DNA from: a virus
Reading direction: 5' to 3' (one strand)
Virus record (IMG/VR): IMGVR_UViG_3300046471_000076
Span: 1-28,338 of that record
DNA: 28,338 bases
Below the pieces are notes generated by a model. That model was given only the letters and a program-made list of their open reading frames with translations. It did no database searches and was not told the DNA's origin. Below, piece by piece: positions 7,797 through 16,238 of the stretch (positions are counted from its first letter, which is position 1; each line of letters begins with the position of its first letter). A program made the position numbers and the translations under genes.

Positions 7797-8454
7797 TGCC
7801 GATCCTCTTGAGGTATTTCTGCAGCTCAAAGTTGAGCTCCTGCTTGAGGATCTCCAGCAGGCGCTCATCCGCTTTTTTCACCCAGCTTTCGAAGTGCGGT
7901 CGGGCTTGCTCCAGCGACACCTTGGCCTTGGCCAGCGGAAAACGACTGCCGTTTTCGGCGACCCAACCCGAACTCGGCCCGCGACCGGGGGACACCGTAC
8001 TGTCCGGGTAGTCGTCCCCGTTGAAATGCTTGGAGGCTTTGCGAATCCAGATGTCGGGCTTGTTGCCGTAGACCTTCTTGAGAAAGGCACCTTCGTAACG
8101 CCGCCCCGCCACCGACACACCGCTCCCGGTCTGCCGCGCCCGGCCGATCCGGCTGGATTCGATGGCGTTCAACCCGAACCACAGTTTGCCGCTCGCGGCA
8201 CCACCGGAAACCGGATAGCTGCGCAACCGCTGACGCACCGCTGCAACAGCAACGCGCTCTGATCGGCTGACAGCTCGGGCAATGTGCGTGCGCAACCAGC
8301 CCAACGTCTTGTTGATTGCACGTCGATGCGCCGCAGCGGCCGCTTTCGGCACCACCTTGGCAAAGTCCTGGAACGCCTGAAGATCTGCGGCCGAGGACTG
8401 GATAGAGATCATCCCGCCCCCGGCCGAGGGTTTGAAATAGCTGCCGACACTCAT
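7789..8454 (-). CDS. Minor tail protein Z, tail completion (lambda gpZ family)
   Basis: A tail-completion protein needed for correct head-tail joining. The 221-residue product has the gpZ-family core AAAAAHRRAINKTLGWLRTH near residues 38-57, followed by RLRSYPVSGGAASGKLWFGL and the basic GRRYEGAFLKKVYG region; lambda Z is 192 residues. The start at 8454 gives ATGA overlap with the FII-like gene, though an internal Met (residue 15, MISIQSSAADL) could also serve. Its place after FII and before the U-position gene matches lambda. Confidence 0.85.
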   Translation of the reverse strand: MSVGSYFKPSAGGGMISIQSSAADLQAFQDFAKVVPKAAAAAHRRAINKTLGWLRTHIARAVSRSERVAVAAVRQRLRSYPVSGGAASGKLWFGLNAIESSRIGRARQTGSGVSVAGRRYEGAFLKKVYGNKPDIWIRKASKHFNGDDYPDSTVSPGRGPSSGWVAENGSRFPLAKAKVSLEQARPHFESWVKKADERLLEILKQELNFELQKYLKRIGNV

Positions 8455-8771
8455 GGCCGCAACCTCAGAATCAGGGCGACCAGGCCGTCACCGCTGGGTT
8501 CAAGCTGAATCAGGTCGTAGTCACCGCCGCCATCCAAGGCAGGCAGGTCAACGCTGACCAGCATGCCCTGTTCCAGACCTTGCGAATCGCTGACGCGGAT
8601 CTCGAAGCGAGGCTCGCGCAACCCGGTGTTGAGCTTGCCGAACTTGGGTTGCAGCCAGGGCGCGGCAAACATGCCGAACACTGGCTCTTCGCGACCTTCG
8701 ATCCGCGCGCTGTCACCCAGTGTCTCGAAAACGATGTCGTCAACATCAGTCATCAGCTCGCGAATGCCCAT
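8451..8771 (-). CDS. Head-tail joining protein (lambda FII family)
   Basis: A 106-residue protein (lambda FII is 117) that sits on the head connector and provides the tail attachment surface. I take the start MGIRELMTDVDDIVFETLGD at 8771, two bases after the capsid stop; the longer frame would invade the capsid gene. It shows the family pattern of an N-terminal helix then beta strands (PRFEIRVSDSQGLEQGMLV, DYDLIQLEPSGDGLVALILR). A lambda FI equivalent is missing between it and the capsid gene. Confidence 0.8.
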   Translation of the reverse strand: MGIRELMTDVDDIVFETLGDSARIEGREEPVFGMFAAPWLQPKFGKLNTGLREPRFEIRVSDSQGLEQGMLVSVDLPALDGGGDYDLIQLEPSGDGLVALILRLRP

Positions 8772-8773
8772 GA

Positions 8774-9769
8774 CTACATCTCCAGCAGGATCTGCGCTAG
8801 TGGCCGGGTGCACATGTGCAGCGGGTTGGACTGCGCTTCGCCGGCCATACCCTTGTTGAACGGCAACGGTTCGATCTTGCTGTAGTACGGCACGCCTTCG
8901 GTGTTGACCGTTTCCATGTAGTCGGCGGGGGCGAACACCGAGATGTACAGGTCCGGAACGCCTTCGGGAATCAGCAGTGCTTTGTCGTCGTGCACAAAAG
9001 TGATGCCGGCGATCTTGCCGCGGTAACGCTCCCAGGTGATGCCCCCGTAATCGAAGCTTTCACGTGCGTCACCGCGTAGCGATGCCGCCTGCTGGGTGTT
9101 CAGGTAAGTCGCCTTCACTTCTTTAAGCTTCAACATTGCGTTCCAGAAGTTCTTGCCACAGAACGCTCGCGAACCACTGCGGGTAACGCTTCCCAGAGCG
9201 TCTTCCTGCAAATCCAGGGCATCACCACACTTGATACGGAAGTCCTCGTCCGAGCCTCCAAAGCCCATCGACAAGGTCTTCCGTTTCACGCCAAAACGCT
9301 CATAAAGATCAAGCAACACGGTCTTGCCGTCAGCGTCATAGATCTTGCCGTTCAACGCACCAAGGCGCTGAAACTCGTGAGTGACGTCCAACTGACGGCG
9401 TGCCTTGGCCAGGCGCTTGTTTACCACGTCCTGCACCGACTGAAGCTCGGAGCGCGTACCGAAAGCCCGAATGCCCTGAATCTCGTCAGCCTTGATGGTG
9501 AAGCGTTCCGGCAGGTGCACGGTGTTGAACGGGATCAGGTTGCGCTTGCTGCCCGACACAACGAGGCCGGACGTTCCACGCTCGCCGGCCGGTACCAGGG
9601 TAAGGGTATCGCCGTCTTTTTCGATCTGCACCGTCAGGGTGGTGATGCCCTCTTCCTGAAACAGTCCGAGGCTACCGATGCGTCCAGGTACGTATTCCTG
9701 TTCGTTGATGGCGGCGGTCAACGAGGACACCGAAAACGCCTCGTCGTTGAAGATTTGAATGTCAGCCAT
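8774..9769 (-). CDS. Major capsid protein (lambda gpE family)
   Basis: The main HK97-fold shell protein, 331 residues from MADIQIFNDEAFSVSSLTAA (lambda E is 341). Family features include the N-terminal VSSLTAAINEQEYVPGR arm, the middle FNTVHLPERFTIKADEIQ and QDVVNKRLAKARRQLDVTHE, and the C-terminal YSKIEPLPFNKGMAGEAQSN. The start at 9769 is chosen over 9790 because it matches the family N-terminus and has a GGAG ribosome site (minus strand CTGGAGACTGCTTC). A terminator hairpin lies between it and the decoration gene. Confidence 0.96.
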   Translation of the reverse strand: MADIQIFNDEAFSVSSLTAAINEQEYVPGRIGSLGLFQEEGITTLTVQIEKDGDTLTLVPAGERGTSGLVVSGSKRNLIPFNTVHLPERFTIKADEIQGIRAFGTRSELQSVQDVVNKRLAKARRQLDVTHEFQRLGALNGKIYDADGKTVLLDLYERFGVKRKTLSMGFGGSDEDFRIKCGDALDLQEDALGSVTRSGSRAFCGKNFWNAMLKLKEVKATYLNTQQAASLRGDARESFDYGGITWERYRGKIAGITFVHDDKALLIPEGVPDLYISVFAPADYMETVNTEGVPYYSKIEPLPFNKGMAGEAQSNPLHMCTRPLAQILLEM

Positions 9770-9784
9770 GAAGCAGTCTCCAGA

Positions 9785-9811
9785 AAACAAAAAACCCGCA
9801 CAGGGCGGGCT
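9785..9811 (-). terminator. Intrinsic terminator between decoration and capsid genes
   Basis: On the minus strand a 7-bp stem (AGCCCGC with GCGGGTT, one G-T wobble) and five-base loop (9793-9811) is followed by TTTTTTGTTTT. It lies just upstream of the capsid start, the third such hairpin in the late operon. Confidence 0.78.
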
Positions 9812-9832
9812 GAAAATACTAAGGTGACCGCC

Positions 9833-10177
9833 TTAGCGAACGATCACGTTATGCGCGGCCAGCGCTTTCTCGGCGGCCAGATCCAGACCGGTCAAATGCG
9901 CTTCGCTGACCTCGGCCAGACGAACCACGGCGCGACCGCGACGGACAATGTCGGACGTGCTCAGCGGGCCGAAGAGAATCGCTTGCGCGTTCTCGCTGCC
10001 GTCTTCGGCGGTCGGGTTGTACGGAGCGAATTCGCCGGTGCTGGTGACCAGGCCGAGGATCTGGCCAGGTTCCAGCGCGGGGCCGGCGGCGACGTTGATC
10101 GCTTCGCGGGAAATGGTGCCGGCACCCTCGGACAGGAGGAATTCGCCGGCGTGCATCGGTTCACGTTGAATGTTCAT
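9833..10177 (-). CDS. Head decoration protein (lambda gpD family)
   Basis: A 114-residue protein (lambda D is 110) that trimerises on the expanded shell and stabilises it. Typical segments are the REPMHAGEFLLSEGAG opening, SREAINVAAGPALEPGQILG, TGEFAPYNPTAEDGSENAQA and the C-terminal LTGLDLAAEKALAAHNVIVR. It overlaps the protease gene by ATGA and precedes the capsid gene, as in lambda. Confidence 0.95.
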   Translation of the reverse strand: MNIQREPMHAGEFLLSEGAGTISREAINVAAGPALEPGQILGLVTSTGEFAPYNPTAEDGSENAQAILFGPLSTSDIVRRGRAVVRLAEVSEAHLTGLDLAAEKALAAHNVIVR

Positions 10178-11349
10178 GCATTAGCTCCAGTAAGAGTGGA
10201 TCGTTTGCCCGTTTGCGCCGCTTGGCGTGCGGACCAGATAGAGGGTTGGTCGATTTGCTTGGCCTGCACCTTCGGCGGCGGGTCATCGGCCAGCGGCAAA
10301 CTGTTGTCGATTTCAAAACCCTTGCCGCTACCGACCAGCTTGTCAAAGAGCCGGGCACGAACTGCCGGTGCATCCAAGCCTGCCGATACGTACTCGGCAC
10401 TGAACTCCGGTAAACGCGCAGCGACACACAAGTCGTTGATGGCTTTGGCCTGGGTCAGCGCCGCCTGCACCACCGCTTCGCTTTCCAGCCTGGTGACAGC
10501 GAGCAGCGGCTCAATCAGGTTGCTGATGCCCGCCGCCGTGCAACGCTGGCTGATCAGCACCGCCAGTTGCGCGGCATTGGACGCCGGCGCCGGTGGATCA
10601 TCCGCAATCGGCGGTACCGGTTCCGGTGTTGGCTCAGGTTCCGGCTCCAGTTCTGTGGGTTCATCGAGTTGGGCCAGCAGCTCAGCTGGGGCATGCTGAA
10701 AACGCTGCAACACGGCGCCCTGTCCCAGGCACGCTTTGACCTTGACGCCATCGCCGACCTCGTCGGCCAGTCCCAGCGCCACCGCCTCATTCGCCGTCAG
10801 CCAGGTCTCGGCGGCAACCAAGCGCCGCAGCTCGGTTTCGTCGATGTCCGGCGCCTTGGCCTTGTACGCCGCGATGATGGCTTCCATGGTCTGGTCCAAC
10901 ACATCGGCGACCTTGCGAAAGCTCTCGGCGTCGCCGGCGGCGTAGGTCCACGGGTTGTGAATCATGAGCATGGCGTTGGACGCGATGACCACCCTGTGCG
11001 CACCACATACGGCAACGCTGGCCGCGCTGGCGGCCAACGCATCGACCCGACCAGTGCAGCGCTCGCCCAGTCGCGACAGCGCGTTGTGCATCGCCAGACC
11101 GTCGAACAGATCTCCGCCCACACTGTTGAAGGCGGCGACCACCGGCGACACGCCGTCGTCCATCGCCCGTAGATCCTGAACAAACTGATTGGCGGTGATG
11201 CCCCAAGTACCGATCTCGCCGTAGACGAAAACTTCGATGGTGCGTTGTTCGGATTCGCCATTGGCCTGCATGGCGTACCAGCTCTTGTCCGAGACTTGCA
11301 CGCGCTCGCCGGCCTTGTTGTAAATGCGCGGACGCGCCTGTTTGCTCAT
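10174..11349 (-). CDS. Capsid maturation protease, ClpP/SppA-like, with scaffold-like C-terminus (lambda gpC position)
   Basis: A serine protease that processes the prohead, 391 residues (lambda C is 439). The ClpP-like half (residues about 30-205) has the oxyanion segment FNSVGGD (74-80), the nucleophile in AASAAS (Ser108 by motif) and the catalytic His in MIHNPW (His131). A proline/glutamate linker follows (residues about 231-250, repeated EPEP and TPEP). The C-terminal 130 residues are helical in character and could be a scaffold, as the C-terminus of lambda gpC (also made separately as Nu3) is. No internal ATG supports a separate scaffold start; a GTG or TTG start remains possible. It overlaps portal and D by ATGA. 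Confidence 0.93.
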   Translation of the reverse strand: MSKQARPRIYNKAGERVQVSDKSWYAMQANGESEQRTIEVFVYGEIGTWGITANQFVQDLRAMDDGVSPVVAAFNSVGGDLFDGLAMHNALSRLGERCTGRVDALAASAASVAVCGAHRVVIASNAMLMIHNPWTYAAGDAESFRKVADVLDQTMEAIIAAYKAKAPDIDETELRRLVAAETWLTANEAVALGLADEVGDGVKVKACLGQGAVLQRFQHAPAELLAQLDEPTELEPEPEPTPEPVPPIADDPPAPASNAAQLAVLISQRCTAAGISNLIEPLLAVTRLESEAVVQAALTQAKAINDLCVAARLPEFSAEYVSAGLDAPAVRARLFDKLVGSGKGFEIDNSLPLADDPPPKVQAKQIDQPSIWSARQAAQTGKRSTLTGANA

Positions 11350-12824
11350 GGTTGCTCCTTGTCTTCGAGCGGTTCGATGACATCAAGGGTGTTGTAGTTA
11401 AGACCCAGGCCAACGGCTCGGGCGAGGTCGGCGGCGTTTTCTGCATCGACTGTTTCGGCGTCGTAACCGGTACGTAGCACCATCTCGCTGCGCGAGGCGA
11501 ACCCGGCTTTGACTTCCATCGTCCGCGCCTGCACGTCCTGTACTGGCTGGATGTAGGCCCATCCCTGCGGTACCCAGCGGGTGCGCAGATATTCGCGTCG
11601 ACGCTGGGCGTAATCCTCCAGCACCAACGCACCAGACAGCACCGCCATGTCCATCCACGCTGCACGCACAGGACGACACAGCTGATGCACGTAAACGCTG
11701 AACTGCAGTTGCTCCAGACGCCGGCGAAACTCGTTGAGCACCACGCGCAATGCGCGGTCGTTGATCTCACGCATATCGCCGGTGAGGATCTCGTACGGCG
11801 TACCGGTACCGGCCGCAGCGGCCATCAATTGCTGTCGCATGAAGTCCGGGTAGTTGTTGCCGGCGTCGGGCGGTTTGGAGAATTCAACTTCCTCGCCTGG
11901 TCCAAGTTCCTGCATGGTGCCGGGTTCAAGCGCGACCATCGGCGTGAAGCCATCCCGATCCGTGACCAGGGGAGCACCCGTAACCGGGTCGCGCGGCATG
12001 GGACCCGATTCCGGTGGGGGGCGAGTGATGAAGCCGGCGAACAGGTTGGCCACTTCCTGGCGAAACAGCACCGCGTCGTCATAGTTGTCCAGGCTGCGCA
12101 AGCGCTTGAGCACCGGCGACAAGCGCGGCACGCCACGCAACTGGCCGGGTTCCAGCGGTTCGAAGATATGCAGCACCTGCGTGGCAGGCACGCGCACCAG
12201 TTGGTTGTAACCGGCGTTTAGCGATAAAGGATCACCCGGGTGCGAGCGATACATCCAATACGCCACGCGCTTGCCGATCGGGTTGAACTCGATGCCGGCG
12301 CGGATCACGTTTCCGTCGCGGGTGGTCTCAAACTTGTCGTGCGGCACGAACTCGGGTGCGAGCAACTGCAGTTGCAGCGGCACCGCATGACCATCATCCA
12401 AGCTGCGAGGTCGCAAACGAATGAAGCATTCGCCGGAGGTTTCCACAGTACGTGCAGCGAGCGCTTGCTGGCCGTAAAAATCGGTCAAGTCATCGGCGTC
12501 CGATTCATCGACCCAGTCCTCCCACAGTTCCTGCAGTTGTTTGCGCAGGGCATCGTCGTCCGTCTTCGGCCGTGGATTGATGCCGGTGCCGATCAAGTTG
12601 CTGACACGCTTGTCGATGACGTTGAAGGCATACGGGTCGTTGCGCACTGCGGCTCGAGAACGAGAACGCAGATTGCGTAGCGCCGGAGTGTTGATGGTGT
12701 TCAGGCCACTGTCGGGTGCATCCCAGCCGGCGGATCGTCGGCCTTCCCCGACGCCTTCGTAACTGGCCTTGATGTTCGACGGTAGCAAGAATCCGTTGCG
12801 GGTCAGCGTCGGATAACGGGCCAT
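11346..12824 (-). CDS. Phage portal protein (lambda gpB family)
   Basis: Forms the dodecameric DNA entry ring at one capsid vertex. The 492-residue product (lambda B is 533) has the family N-terminal NLRSRSRAAVRNDPYAFNVI, NLIGTGINPRPK and ARTVETSGECFIRLR, the middle HIFEPLEPGQLRGVPRLSPV, and the C-terminal GTGTPYEILTGDMREINDRA. It overlaps W at its start and the protease at its end by ATGA-type junctions. Confidence 0.95.
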   Translation of the reverse strand: MARYPTLTRNGFLLPSNIKASYEGVGEGRRSAGWDAPDSGLNTINTPALRNLRSRSRAAVRNDPYAFNVIDKRVSNLIGTGINPRPKTDDDALRKQLQELWEDWVDESDADDLTDFYGQQALAARTVETSGECFIRLRPRSLDDGHAVPLQLQLLAPEFVPHDKFETTRDGNVIRAGIEFNPIGKRVAYWMYRSHPGDPLSLNAGYNQLVRVPATQVLHIFEPLEPGQLRGVPRLSPVLKRLRSLDNYDDAVLFRQEVANLFAGFITRPPPESGPMPRDPVTGAPLVTDRDGFTPMVALEPGTMQELGPGEEVEFSKPPDAGNNYPDFMRQQLMAAAAGTGTPYEILTGDMREINDRALRVVLNEFRRRLEQLQFSVYVHQLCRPVRAAWMDMAVLSGALVLEDYAQRRREYLRTRWVPQGWAYIQPVQDVQARTMEVKAGFASRSEMVLRTGYDAETVDAENAADLARAVGLGLNYNTLDVIEPLEDKEQP

Positions 12825-13030
12825 TACAGTCCCTTGCCTCCGTGATAAAGCCGAACTACACGTGACCGTGGGCCGGCGGCATTGAGCAGCGAGGTGCGAA
12901 TTTCTTCACGGGCCTGCAGCAGCTCGTTGATGGTGCGGTACTCGACGGTCCGATCGCCGAAGCGCACGGTTTTTTCACCGCGCGCGATGGCCTTCTCGAT
13001 CACGTCGAGGTGCTGTTGAGTAAAGGACAT
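12824..13030 (-). CDS. Head-tail joining protein W (lambda gpW family)
   Basis: A 68-residue protein, the same length as lambda gpW, which plugs the portal after packaging. The sequence MSFTQQHLDVIEKAIARGEK then VRFGDRTVEYRTINELLQA shows the family layout of helix, beta hairpin, helix. It lies between terminase A and the portal, as in lambda, sharing a base with the portal start. Confidence 0.92.
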   Translation of the reverse strand: MSFTQQHLDVIEKAIARGEKTVRFGDRTVEYRTINELLQAREEIRTSLLNAAGPRSRVVRLYHGGKGL

Positions 13031-13031
13031 A

Positions 13032-15077
13032 TCAGCGTCTCTTGAGATAACCGCTTGTAGAGCTGCGGCGTTGAGATGGTGAAGCTGCAGGTCGCGCGGG
13101 TGCGACAGGAGCAGGTGGTATAGGTGAGGTCATTTGCGCTTGTCTCACGGCCGCCGGAGGTGGCGATGGCTCGGCGGCTGGTGCTTGATCAACACGCTCG
13201 GCCTGCAGAGGCTTGGCCGGTGCATCATCAAACAACCCGGTTTGCGCCAGAGCCTGCCGCACCCGATCCCAGTCATGTTCCTGGTACCGGTTGATGCCCA
13301 GGTAGTGCGCCATGGCCAGGCAATACACCATCAGGTCAAGAGCCTCGTTGCGCTCGGCCTTGCCCTTCACCCACTCGATGCGTTTGTGGCCGCGGATGTA
13401 GCGAGCGACCTTGCGCTCGGCAACGCACTGGGCGAAGAACTCGTTCGGCAAGTCGTTGGCAAAATGCACAGAACCCGGTCCGTCCGGGAACGGGTAACGG
13501 TTGTAGATCCAATCCTTGGCCGTGTCGGTGCCCACGAACCACAGCTCGGCGCCGTGGCGTTCGGTCTGGCCTTTCCAGGTCACGTCAACCATCGACGGAC
13601 GCTGCGCAATCACCGGGCGGCCAGGCTTGCTCGCACCCTTGATGGCGAATATGTTGCGCCAGCGACGCACGCGGCAGAACTGGTAAACCTCATCGGTGTG
13701 GTGCCCGCCGGAGTCGACACCAGTGGCCAGGATCGCCAGACCGACGCCACAAGGATGCCGGTAACGCGCCTTGAGTTTCTCGTCGAGCACCGCCCAGGTA
13801 CGCTCATCTGCAGGGTCGCCCCAAATGATCTGGTGATCGACTACCCAACGCTCCATGCCGATACCGAAGCCCATCACCATCAGTTCTAGGCGGTTGGCCT
13901 GAACGTCGACGGCACCGGTCAACATCATCACGCCGGCCGGCATTGCGCCAAGGCTGTAAGTTTCCAGTCGCGCCCGAGCGATCAAAACTTCGGCTTTGGT
14001 CTGTTCGAGTGCACTGTCCCAAACCTTGGCCAGACGGGTGTTATAGAACACCTGCATGAGGCTGGTATCGCCTTGGGCCTGGGCCTTTTTCGCGTCTTCA
14101 AATTCTATGGCGAGCGATGTCCAGTCCATCCAGCCCATCGGCGAGTACAGGGCGCTGAGATGAAAGCCCACAGTCTTGCCGTCGCCGGTACCGTGCGCAC
14201 GCCACTCACCGCGGGCGAGCATATCGCCCTTATGGTGTTCTTCGATTAGCACATCACAGTCCAGGCCGGACGCCGCACATTTGTAATGCACAACGCTAAA
14301 ATCGGCTGAATACAGCAGGTTTTCCCACTCAAGCACCTGCATGTGCCCACAATGCGGGCATGGCACGTAGTAGTGGCGCTGATCGCTGGACTCGAACAGA
14401 TCGGCGATCCGCGAGGCGCCCTTGATCGTCGGCGAGCTGGAAAAATAGATCTTGGCGTTACGACCGAAGTTGGTTGCACGCGTCTCGGCCAATCGGATGG
14501 GATCACCTTCCTGACCAACATCGTTTTCCCAGCGGTCCACCTCGTCGCCGTAGATGTAACGCGCCGACAACTCGGAAAGGTTAGCCGCAGAACCCGCGGT
14601 GGTGACATACAGCGAGCCACCCTCGAATTCCTTGGTGTCCATCGTGTTGCGCGCATCTCGCGAGCGACTGGTCGCCACGCGCTCGCGCAGGACCGGGGTG
14701 GCCTTGATAGTCTTGCTGATCCGCCCCGACACCCGTTTGGACAGACCAAGGCTGGGCAGCAAGGCAAGGATGTTCGACGGCGCCATGTGAATCAGTCCGC
14801 CCATCCAGTTGAGCGCAATCTGGGTTTTCATCAATTGCGAAGCCACCATGGTGACCACGCGCCTGCAAGGGTGAGCCGGCGACAGGCAACGCATCGGCTC
14901 ACGGGCATAAGGTGTACGTGAGGTTCTGTACTGGCCAGGCTCTGGTGCGCCGGTGTCCCGCGGAATCCGCATGTACTCATCGGCCCATTCATCAATCCAG
15001 AGATCGGGGTCGGGACGCAGCCCACGGAAGTAGTTTTCACGGTACACCTTTGCACCGTCAGAAAATTCCGTGTGCAT
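13032..15077 (-). CDS. Terminase large subunit (lambda gpA family)
   Basis: The packaging motor and cos-cleaving nuclease, 681 residues (lambda A is 641). The ATPase part shows a deviant Walker A VASQLMKT (78-85, Lys84), Walker B YIYGDEVD (174-181) and the coupling motif SSSPTIKG (213-220). A cysteine cluster CPHC (240-243) with later Cys267 and Cys274 suggests a zinc site. The nuclease part begins near GAVDVQANRLELM (Asp391). The C-terminal tail is Pro/Ala-rich. The start MHTEFSDGAKVYRENYFRGL matches the family. It follows the small subunit by four bases. Confidence 0.96.
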   Translation of the reverse strand: MHTEFSDGAKVYRENYFRGLRPDPDLWIDEWADEYMRIPRDTGAPEPGQYRTSRTPYAREPMRCLSPAHPCRRVVTMVASQLMKTQIALNWMGGLIHMAPSNILALLPSLGLSKRVSGRISKTIKATPVLRERVATSRSRDARNTMDTKEFEGGSLYVTTAGSAANLSELSARYIYGDEVDRWENDVGQEGDPIRLAETRATNFGRNAKIYFSSSPTIKGASRIADLFESSDQRHYYVPCPHCGHMQVLEWENLLYSADFSVVHYKCAASGLDCDVLIEEHHKGDMLARGEWRAHGTGDGKTVGFHLSALYSPMGWMDWTSLAIEFEDAKKAQAQGDTSLMQVFYNTRLAKVWDSALEQTKAEVLIARARLETYSLGAMPAGVMMLTGAVDVQANRLELMVMGFGIGMERWVVDHQIIWGDPADERTWAVLDEKLKARYRHPCGVGLAILATGVDSGGHHTDEVYQFCRVRRWRNIFAIKGASKPGRPVIAQRPSMVDVTWKGQTERHGAELWFVGTDTAKDWIYNRYPFPDGPGSVHFANDLPNEFFAQCVAERKVARYIRGHKRIEWVKGKAERNEALDLMVYCLAMAHYLGINRYQEHDWDRVRQALAQTGLFDDAPAKPLQAERVDQAPAAEPSPPPAAVRQAQMTSPIPPAPVAPARPAASPSQRRSSTSGYLKRR

Positions 15078-15081
15078 AGGT

Positions 15082-15672
15082 TCAGTTCACTGTTAAGGCA
15101 TGATCAAGGTCCGCTGATGAGAGCCGCTCGGCTTCTTCCAGCGTTCGACGGATAGTCGCGGTGAGGTGTTTTTCGATCTGCCAGGGATCGGTCATGGCCG
15201 CCAAGTCGTAGGACAGCTGAGGCAGCGGACCAAACAACTGATCCCGTAGCAATCGACCGGCGTCGTAGGCACCGGTCTCGACTGCCTCCCTCGACACCAA
15301 CGAACCTTGAGCCTTACCCAGTTCGATCTCGGCCAGTTTCGCCATGTTGTGCTCGCGCAGTGCGCGGGACTTCTGATAGTCAGGATGCTTGCCATCGACC
15401 TGGATCAGCTGCGGCGGCGCAGCCGTGGAAATCGGTTCGGTCAGCGGGGACAGTTGGCTGTAAACGTCACGCTGAATCCGGTCTTGTTGGTGACGGTCAG
15501 CGACAGCGGCCTTACTGGGGTCGCTGGTTTTATCGAGCAGCGCCTCAGTGGCCTCCAGTTCGATCTTGCCATCTGCGGTGAGCACCAGCCGATCCTGGTT
15601 GGCCAATTTTGAAACATAGGATTTGGCCCAACCGCGCCGGGCCGCAAACTCCGTTTTGCTGATGATTGTCAT
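15082..15672 (-). CDS. Terminase small subunit (lambda Nu1-like)
   Basis: The DNA-recognition subunit of the terminase, 196 residues (Nu1 is 181). The N-terminal 45 residues (ISKTEFAARRGWAKSYVSKL) form a winged-helix DNA-binding segment. A helical assembly region and a C-terminal A-binding helix (EKHLTATIRRTLEEAERLSS) follow. It has a good ribosome site (GGAG eight bases before ATG). The repeat array just upstream (15686-15735) is its likely binding site. Confidence 0.85.
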   Translation of the reverse strand: MTIISKTEFAARRGWAKSYVSKLANQDRLVLTADGKIELEATEALLDKTSDPSKAAVADRHQQDRIQRDVYSQLSPLTEPISTAAPPQLIQVDGKHPDYQKSRALREHNMAKLAEIELGKAQGSLVSREAVETGAYDAGRLLRDQLFGPLPQLSYDLAAMTDPWQIEKHLTATIRRTLEEAERLSSADLDHALTVN

Positions 15673-15685
15673 GGTTAATTCTCCA

Positions 15686-15794
15686 GTTCACCCCACGAGT
15701 TCACCTGTTCACCTCCGTTCACTAAGCTGGTGAACCGTCCGCTAACACAGTCCCGCGGGTTTCCGACCCCGTACCCTCCGAATAACCCTAGGGT
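15686..15794. other. Putative cos site (terminase binding array plus palindromes)
   Basis: Upstream of the small terminase there are direct copies of GTTCACC at 15686, 15699 and 15707, a variant GTTCACT at 15717, and an inverted GGTGAAC at 15729. Beyond them lie two palindromes, CCCGCGGG (15752-15759) and ACCCTAGGGT (15785-15794). In lambda the order is cosN, cosB with repeated R sites, then Nu1; the order here is the same on the minus strand. The repeats are seen directly; their role as R sites, and a nick site in one of the palindromes, is inference. Confidence 0.5.
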
Positions 15795-15805
15795 CCCCAG
15801 CGGTT

Positions 15806-16150
15806 TCAGGCTGGCCCGCCGCCATTCGGCGGGACATCGCACACACCAAGCCGCTTCGCAGCCCAGCGTTCGTACAAGCCGATGGCAACATCCGCGCCGG
15901 CCATCGCCGTCAAACAACCCAAGGCCCCCGCCGTCCAGAGCGACATACCGGCAGCGATCATCAACATCATCGCCGACACCCCACAAACAATGCAGGCCCC
16001 CGACCGAAGCGCGAGCCTGCGCAACAACGCCCACCCCCGCGCCCCATCCTTGTCTGCTCGCCACATCTCCCCCGATACGCCACCGACCAGAGCCAGGACG
16101 ATCACTAACCAGACCGGCATCTCTGCCAGTGCTTGTTGCTCGCTTGTCAT
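15806..16150 (-). CDS. Phage holin, three membrane segments (LydA/holin 3 superfamily)
   Basis: A predicted inner-membrane lysis-timing protein of 114 residues. Membrane segments are near residues 12-29, 50-67 and 70-91. The opening MTSEQQALAEMPVWLVIVLA and the basic stretch between segments one and two (residues about 31-48) are typical of small phage holins placed before terminase in Pseudomonas prophages. It has a GGGG-type ribosome site seven bases upstream. No endolysin is in the window; it presumably lies to the left, after the tail genes. Confidence 0.8.
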   Translation of the reverse strand: MTSEQQALAEMPVWLVIVLALVGGVSGEMWRADKDGARGWALLRRLALRSGACIVCGVSAMMLMIAAGMSLWTAGALGCLTAMAGADVAIGLYERWAAKRLGVCDVPPNGGGPA

Positions 16151-16165
16151 CGTTTATCCCCAATG

Positions 16166-16195
16166 CAAAAACCCGGCGCAATGGCCGGGTTTATT
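16166..16195. terminator. Strong, possibly bidirectional terminator upstream of holin
   Basis: A perfect 8-bp stem AACCCGGC/GCCGGGTT with loop GCAATG (16170-16191). On the minus strand it is followed by TTTTT (16166-16171); on the plus strand by TTTATTG. It would stop leftward early transcripts before the holin and late genes unless antiterminated. Late transcription must either pass it or start within the 20 bases before the holin. Confidence 0.82.
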
Positions 16196-16238
16196 GATAT
16201 CGTCGTGCTTTCAACTCAAGTAAAAAACAGGATGTTAC

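Noticed and set aside
9377-10699. 440-codon plus-strand frame
   Set aside because: Antisense to capsid, decoration and protease genes; no family resemblance, low-complexity end.
15675-16181. 168-codon minus-strand frame covering the holin
   Set aside because: Translation is Gly/Arg-rich and unlike a protein; the holin frame has membrane segments and a ribosome site, and this frame also crosses the putative cos repeats.
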